This document shows positions 6,023 to 9,416 of a stretch of DNA of 9,416 nucleotides, one piece after another (positions within the stretch are counted from its first letter, which is position 1; the number at the start of each line of letters is the position of its first letter). Below the pieces are notes generated by a model. That model was not told the DNA's origin, did not search any database, and saw nothing but the letters and a program-made list of their open reading frames with translations. This DNA is from Flavobacteriales bacterium UBA5869. GTDB lineage: Bacteria; Bacteroidota; Bacteroidia; Flavobacteriales_D; Crocinitomicaceae. Both the position numbers and the translations under genes were made by a program. The DNA lies in NCBI GenBank assembly GCA_002432565.1, contig DJFP01000286.1:26106-35521 (forward strand), written 5' to 3'.

Positions 6023-6072
6023 ATTTGAACATTTGAACATTTGAACATTTGAACATTTGAACATTTGAACAT
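6015..6072 (+). repeat. 8-bp tandem repeat, (ACATTTGA)n, about 7 copies
   Basis: Six exact copies of ACATTTGA fill 6021-6068; partial copies extend the period-8 tract to 6015-6072, 58 bases or 7.25 units. It lies between the TolC-family stop (5987) and the adaptor ATG (6089), ending 16 bases short of that ATG. Exact short tandem repeats change copy number by strand slippage; being non-coding, changes would alter leader length, not reading frame. Each unit read as AACATTTG matches the -7 consensus TAnnTTTG at all fixed positions except the first T, so it might also act as weak promoter sequence. Confidence 0.9.
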
Positions 6073-6088
6073 AAAAACAAAGAAAGAC

Positions 6089-7204
6089 ATGGAAAATCAA
6101 GAACTACATAAAAACTCTGGCCAGCAGCCAAAAAAGAAAGGAGTATTCAGAAGAATCATTCTGCCTATCCTGATCGGGATCGTTATTTTGGTCATAATTA
6201 TGGCGAAGCTGGGGAGCAACAAAGAGAAAATGGACGCCAATGCTTCTATTACCGAGCAAAAAATGACCATTTTCCCGGTAACGGTTGCAGAACCAAAAAT
6301 GGAAACAGTTTCCCAGGATTTCGAACTGAACGGAAACTTCATCCCGGACCATCAGTTGAGTTTCGTTTCGGAAACTTCGGGCCGTGTGAAAACCTTAAAC
6401 ATTGAGAACGGTGACGTTGTAACTGCGGGAAAAGTAATTGCAACGCTGGACAATGAACAAATCCGCATTGATCTTGCCTTGGCAAAAACAACTTTAGACA
6501 AAGCAAAATCAGACCTGGAAAAATACGAACGCATGGTTACAAGCGGAGCTGTCAACAAACAGCAGGTAGAAGATAAGCGAATGGAAGTAAATACCGCTGA
6601 TGCCAAAGTAAAAACGCTGCAGCACAGCTTAAAACTGACGACAATCGTTTCCCCTATCTCAGGAGTTGTTTCAAACGTGGCTATTGAAAAAGGAAGTTAT
6701 TTGGCTCCGGGAACTGCCATTGCAGATATCGTGGATATCAAATCGCTGAAAATGAGCGTTAAATTACTGGATGTTCAGGTTGTTCGCGTGAAAACAGGTC
6801 AATCTGTCAACATCATTCCGGACTTATACAACACCACTTCCATCGCCGGTAAAGTAGTATCCGTTTCACCACAGGCAGACGGTTCCAAGAAGTTTAACAC
6901 GGAAATCCGTTTCACCAATCCGGCGAAGACTCCTTTGAAATCAGGAATGACCGGAAAAGTGAAGTTTACTTTCGGAGGCACAAAAGAAGCGCTGACAATT
7001 CCATTAAAATGTCTTGCCGGAAGCATCAAGGACCCGAAAGTATTCGTGATCAGAGATGGTAAAGCTCATTTGACAAAAATTGAGATCGGAGCAGTCGATG
7101 ACGACAAGATCGAAGTTGTATCCGGTTTAACGGAAGGAATGAAGGTGGTCAAAACAGGTCAGTTGAATATCGACAACGGGTCCAAAGTCAAGATCATCAA
7201 GTAA
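6089..7204 (+). CDS. RND efflux periplasmic adaptor (HlyD/AcrA-like membrane fusion protein)
   Basis: This 371-residue adaptor bridges the RND pump and the TolC-like channel in the periplasm. A basic cytoplasmic tail (KKKGVFRR) precedes one membrane anchor (about 23-39). There is no lipobox cysteine, so it is anchored by the helix and not by lipid. The two halves of the lipoyl/barrel-sandwich domain are at about 92-122 (SGRVKTLNIENGDVVTAGKVIATLD) and 186-216 (IVSPISGVVSNVAIEKGSYLAPGT). They flank a coiled-coil hairpin (124-182), followed by a beta-barrel (about 220-295, with SGMTGKVKF) and a membrane-proximal domain ending in DGKAHLTKIEIG and GLTEGMKVVKTG. ATG 6089 is preferred to the in-frame TTG at 6065, which lies inside the tandem repeat; AAGAAAG just before the ATG can serve as ribosome site. 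Family and role are secure; the transported compounds are not known. Confidence 0.93.
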   Translation: MENQELHKNSGQQPKKKGVFRRIILPILIGIVILVIIMAKLGSNKEKMDANASITEQKMTIFPVTVAEPKMETVSQDFELNGNFIPDHQLSFVSETSGRVKTLNIENGDVVTAGKVIATLDNEQIRIDLALAKTTLDKAKSDLEKYERMVTSGAVNKQQVEDKRMEVNTADAKVKTLQHSLKLTTIVSPISGVVSNVAIEKGSYLAPGTAIADIVDIKSLKMSVKLLDVQVVRVKTGQSVNIIPDLYNTTSIAGKVVSVSPQADGSKKFNTEIRFTNPAKTPLKSGMTGKVKFTFGGTKEALTIPLKCLAGSIKDPKVFVIRDGKAHLTKIEIGAVDDDKIEVVSGLTEGMKVVKTGQLNIDNGSKVKIIK

Positions 7205-7206
7205 AT

Positions 7207-7285
7207 AATTATCAATGAATAAATTATGAATTATCAAGATTGAGCTATTCGGCTTGATAATTCTGATCATTCATAATTGATAATT
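7207..7285 (+). repeat. Nested long inverted repeat in the RND gene leader
   Basis: Outer arms AATTATCAAT (7207-7216) and ATTGATAATT (7276-7285) enclose inner arms GAATTATCAAG (7228-7238) and CTTGATAATTC (7253-7263), with a 14-base loop. The bases between outer and inner arms also pair in part. The arms are variants of one another (AATTATCAA in both), so the element looks like repeated TTATGAATTATCAA-type sequence folded on itself. It begins two bases after the adaptor stop. As RNA it would form a long, AT-rich stem that could slow RNase, cause partial termination or set the RND level; there is no U-run for a classical terminator. It may be a member of a dispersed intergenic repeat family. 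Confidence 0.8.
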
Positions 7286-7302
7286 AAGATACATAGTGTC
7301 TT
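7286..7302 (+). promoter_or_regulatory. Second small hairpin before the RND start
   Basis: AAGATAC (7286-7292) and GTGTCTT (7296-7302) pair over seven bases (one G-U) around a three-base loop. It directly follows the long inverted repeat and ends 23 bases before ATG 7326. It is not followed by a U-run. It may be part of a structured 5' leader; function unknown. Confidence 0.4.
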
Positions 7303-7325
7303 TAAAGAACTAAAAATTAAGAAAT

Positions 7326-9416
7326 ATGTCTATTACAGAATTAGCCATAAAGAGACCCTCGTTGATCGTTGTGATCTTCTCGGTCCTGGGTTTCCTCGGA
7401 ATCCTCAGCTATTCCAAATTGAATTACGAGCTGATGCCGAAATTCTCTATTCCTGTGGTAACTGTTACAACACAGTATCCGGGAGCTTCTCCATCAGAAG
7501 TTGAGAACTCGGTAACCAAAAAAATTGAAGACGCACTTTCCGGAGTGGAAGGTTTGGATTACACGCAGTCGACCTCTATGGAAGGTATTTCAATGGTTGT
7601 ATTGATGCTGAAAAACGACATGGACCCGGATAAAGCCCTGCAGGAAGCACAACGCAAGATTAACGCGATGCTTTCTACCCTGCCGGAAGAAGTCCTTTCA
7701 CCATCCCTGGGGAAATTCTCCTTCGACGAAGCACCAATCATGAGCGTCGGAGTAACCGCAAACATGCCTCCGACAGAACTTTACTCTTTAGTAAAAGATG
7801 ACATCTCTCCTTCCCTGGCAAAAATGGAAGGAATGGCACAAATCACCATGGTTGGTGGTGAAGAACGCGAGATTAAAGTACAGGTGGACCGGGAGGCTTG
7901 TGAGAATTATGGAATTTCCATTCTTCAGATCACCAATGCGATTCGTAATGCAAACCTGGAATTACCAACCGGTAAAATCAAAGGCGACGGCACACAGGCT
8001 TTGGTTCGTTTACGCGGGAAATACAAAGACCTGAATGAATTGAACAACCTGGTAATCGCCAACGATCCGAAGACAAATTCACCGGTAAGACTAAACGAAG
8101 TAGCAAGTATTACGGATGGTTCCAAAGAAATCAAAACATACAACCGTATCAACGGGATCAACTCTTTGGGACTTCAGATCATGAAGCAAACCGATGCAAA
8201 CGCGGTGAAGATCAGTAAAATGGTTAAGGAAGAGTTCAAAAAACTCGAAGAACAATACAAAGCTGACGGATTGAAATTCGACATTGCATCCGACTCCTCC
8301 GACTTTACGCTTGCAGCAGCAGACGCAGTTGTTACCGACCTTGGGCTGGCAATTTTCATTGTTGCACTGGTGATGTTGTTATTCCTTCACAGTGTGCGGA
8401 ATGCATTCATTATCATGATCTCCATCCCGGCGTCTTTGATCTCCGTGTTCATTGCCATGTACCTTCTTGGCTTTACCCTGAACCTGATGACTTTGCTAGC
8501 AATTTCACTGGTAGTCGGTATTCTTGTAGATGACTCGATTGTTGTCCTTGAAAATATTTACCGTCACCTTGAAATGGGGAAAGAGCGCCGGAAGGCAGCA
8601 TTGGAAGGACGTAATGAAATTGGTTTCACGGCAATGGGTATTACCCTGGTGGACGTTGTGGTATTCCTTCCCCTGACAATGGTCGGAGGTTTGATTTCCA
8701 ACTTGCTTTCCCAGTTCTCCCTGGTGATCGTTATTTCAACACTGATGTCCTTATTCGTATCCTTTACGCTGACGCCGCTTTTGGCTTCGCGCTTTGCGAA
8801 AGAAACCACACTGAATAACAAAACTTTGGGCGGACGAATTGTAATGGGTTTTGAACGCATCCTGAAAAACATTACGACTTCTTATGGCCGTGCGTTGACA
8901 GTTGCGCTTCGCAGAAAACGTTACATCACCCTGGGAGCTTTCTTCGGAATTATCATCATCCCAATGATGCTCGGACCGTATATCGGTGGGGAGTTTGTGA
9001 GTCAGGGTGACCGAGGAGAATTCGTTATCTCACTGGAATTACCTCAGGACGCAACGATCCAGCAGACAAATGCAACGGTTCAGCGCGTAGAAGATTACCT
9101 TTTCAATGACAAACGGGTTGTTAATGTCTTTACCAGTGTGGGAACGGCCAGCGGAAACATGGGATCTTCCAGTAATGCCAACAACAAGGCACAGCTGACG
9201 GTAAAAATCATCGATAAGGAAAAACGCGACAAATCTGCAGCCATCATTGCCCAGTTGATGAAAAAAGACCTGGAGGCTATGCTTCCGGATGTGAAAGTAA
9301 ACTCAGCGGCCGTGGGTATCATGGGTGGAGCTGACGATGCACCTATCCAGATTGCTGTAACCGGAAACAACATGGACTCCAATTATGTTGCCGCCACAAA
9401 AGTGATGGAAACACTG
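7326..9416 (+). CDS. RND (HAE1-type) efflux transporter, N-terminal 697 residues
   Basis: ATG 7326 opens a frame with no stop up to the window edge: 697 codons of a family whose members are usually about 1,000-1,060 residues, so roughly two thirds is present. It would be the inner-membrane, proton-driven pump of the tripartite complex. Visible in order: a first helix after MSITELAIKRPSLIV; the porter domain opening with ELMPKFSIPVVTV and YPGASPSEVENSVTKKIEDAL; a helix bundle from about residue 337; the TM4 motif GILVDDSIVVLENI with D402 and D403, the counterparts of the AcrB proton-relay pair Asp407/Asp408; then FLPLTMVGGLISNLLSQFS. A second-half helix lies at about 530-552, followed by the start of the second porter half (FVSQGDRGEFVISLELP). 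It follows the adaptor after a 121-bp structured spacer and is probably in the same transcript. Single-ion metal (CusA-like) pumps are a less likely alternative, because the VDDSIVVLENI signature is of HAE1 type. Confidence 0.94.
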   Translation, partial: MSITELAIKRPSLIVVIFSVLGFLGILSYSKLNYELMPKFSIPVVTVTTQYPGASPSEVENSVTKKIEDALSGVEGLDYTQSTSMEGISMVVLMLKNDMDPDKALQEAQRKINAMLSTLPEEVLSPSLGKFSFDEAPIMSVGVTANMPPTELYSLVKDDISPSLAKMEGMAQITMVGGEEREIKVQVDREACENYGISILQITNAIRNANLELPTGKIKGDGTQALVRLRGKYKDLNELNNLVIANDPKTNSPVRLNEVASITDGSKEIKTYNRINGINSLGLQIMKQTDANAVKISKMVKEEFKKLEEQYKADGLKFDIASDSSDFTLAAADAVVTDLGLAIFIVALVMLLFLHSVRNAFIIMISIPASLISVFIAMYLLGFTLNLMTLLAISLVVGILVDDSIVVLENIYRHLEMGKERRKAALEGRNEIGFTAMGITLVDVVVFLPLTMVGGLISNLLSQFSLVIVISTLMSLFVSFTLTPLLASRFAKETTLNNKTLGGRIVMGFERILKNITTSYGRALTVALRRKRYITLGAFFGIIIIPMMLGPYIGGEFVSQGDRGEFVISLELPQDATIQQTNATVQRVEDYLFNDKRVVNVFTSVGTASGNMGSSSNANNKAQLTVKIIDKEKRDKSAAIIAQLMKKDLEAMLPDVKVNSAAVGIMGGADDAPIQIAVTGNNMDSNYVAATKVMETL

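Noticed and set aside
6015..6072. CRISPR-like array
   Set aside because: The units are 8 bases and contiguous with no spacers, and there are no cas genes.
5906..6100. Minus-strand frame encoding a repeated MFKCSNVQ peptide
   Set aside because: It is an antisense reading of the TolC-family tail and the 8-bp repeat; the peptide periodicity follows from three 8-base units making eight codons.
7277..7504. 75-residue plus-strand frame overlapping the RND start
   Set aside because: It overlaps the N-terminal RND coding region in another frame; the RND frame shows clear family motifs from ATG 7326 on.

Overview
The window reads as chromosomal DNA of a Bacteroidota bacterium, most likely a member of Flavobacteriales. 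The evidence is the protein families present (a long PIG-L-type protein with its Bacteroidota-style C-terminal region, a DUF2911 protein, a GbsR/MarR regulator driving a TolC-MFP-RND cassette), the near absence of Shine-Dalgarno sequences, and a promoter element of the Bacteroidetes TAnnTTTG type. A Fluviicola/Crocinitomicaceae-like source is a guess from protein flavour only. All genes look intact apart from the two cut by the window edges, and no insertion sequence, CRISPR array, prophage or RNA gene was seen.

Left part (1-2769, plus strand): the C-terminal 291 residues of a PIG-L (LmbE-like) deacetylase family protein, then a near-perfect 38-bp palindrome, then an unusual pair. A 36-codon single-helix membrane microprotein (938-1048) overlaps by ATGA the start of a 574-residue sodium:solute symporter (1045-2769). 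The overlap suggests that the two are made together and that the microprotein may be a small subunit of the transporter. A bidirectional hairpin terminator at 2800-2827 separates this unit from the convergent next gene.

Middle (2846-4140): a secreted DUF2911 protein with a TPR-like C-terminus on the minus strand, then a 443-bp divergent intergenic region. That region holds a clear Bacteroidetes-type promoter (TAACTTTG, 4082-4089), an imperfect 24-bp dyad just upstream of it that is a plausible operator, and three direct CACC(C)GATTT motifs.

Right part (4141-9416, plus strand): an apparent efflux operon. It encodes a GbsR/MarR repressor-like protein, an outer-membrane TolC-family channel, a membrane-anchored periplasmic adaptor, and the first 697 residues of an RND (HAE1-type) proton-driven pump that runs off the window end with no stop. 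Together these would form a tripartite pump spanning both membranes and expelling compounds under control of the first gene. Two spacers in the operon are not plain: an 8-bp tandem repeat (about 7 copies) ends 16 nt before the adaptor start, and a long nested inverted repeat plus a second hairpin precede the RND start.

Most noteworthy are the symporter microprotein, the tandem repeat as a possible expression-tuning element, the structured RND leader, and the candidate autoregulatory operator. No wholly new multi-gene system can be claimed from this window.
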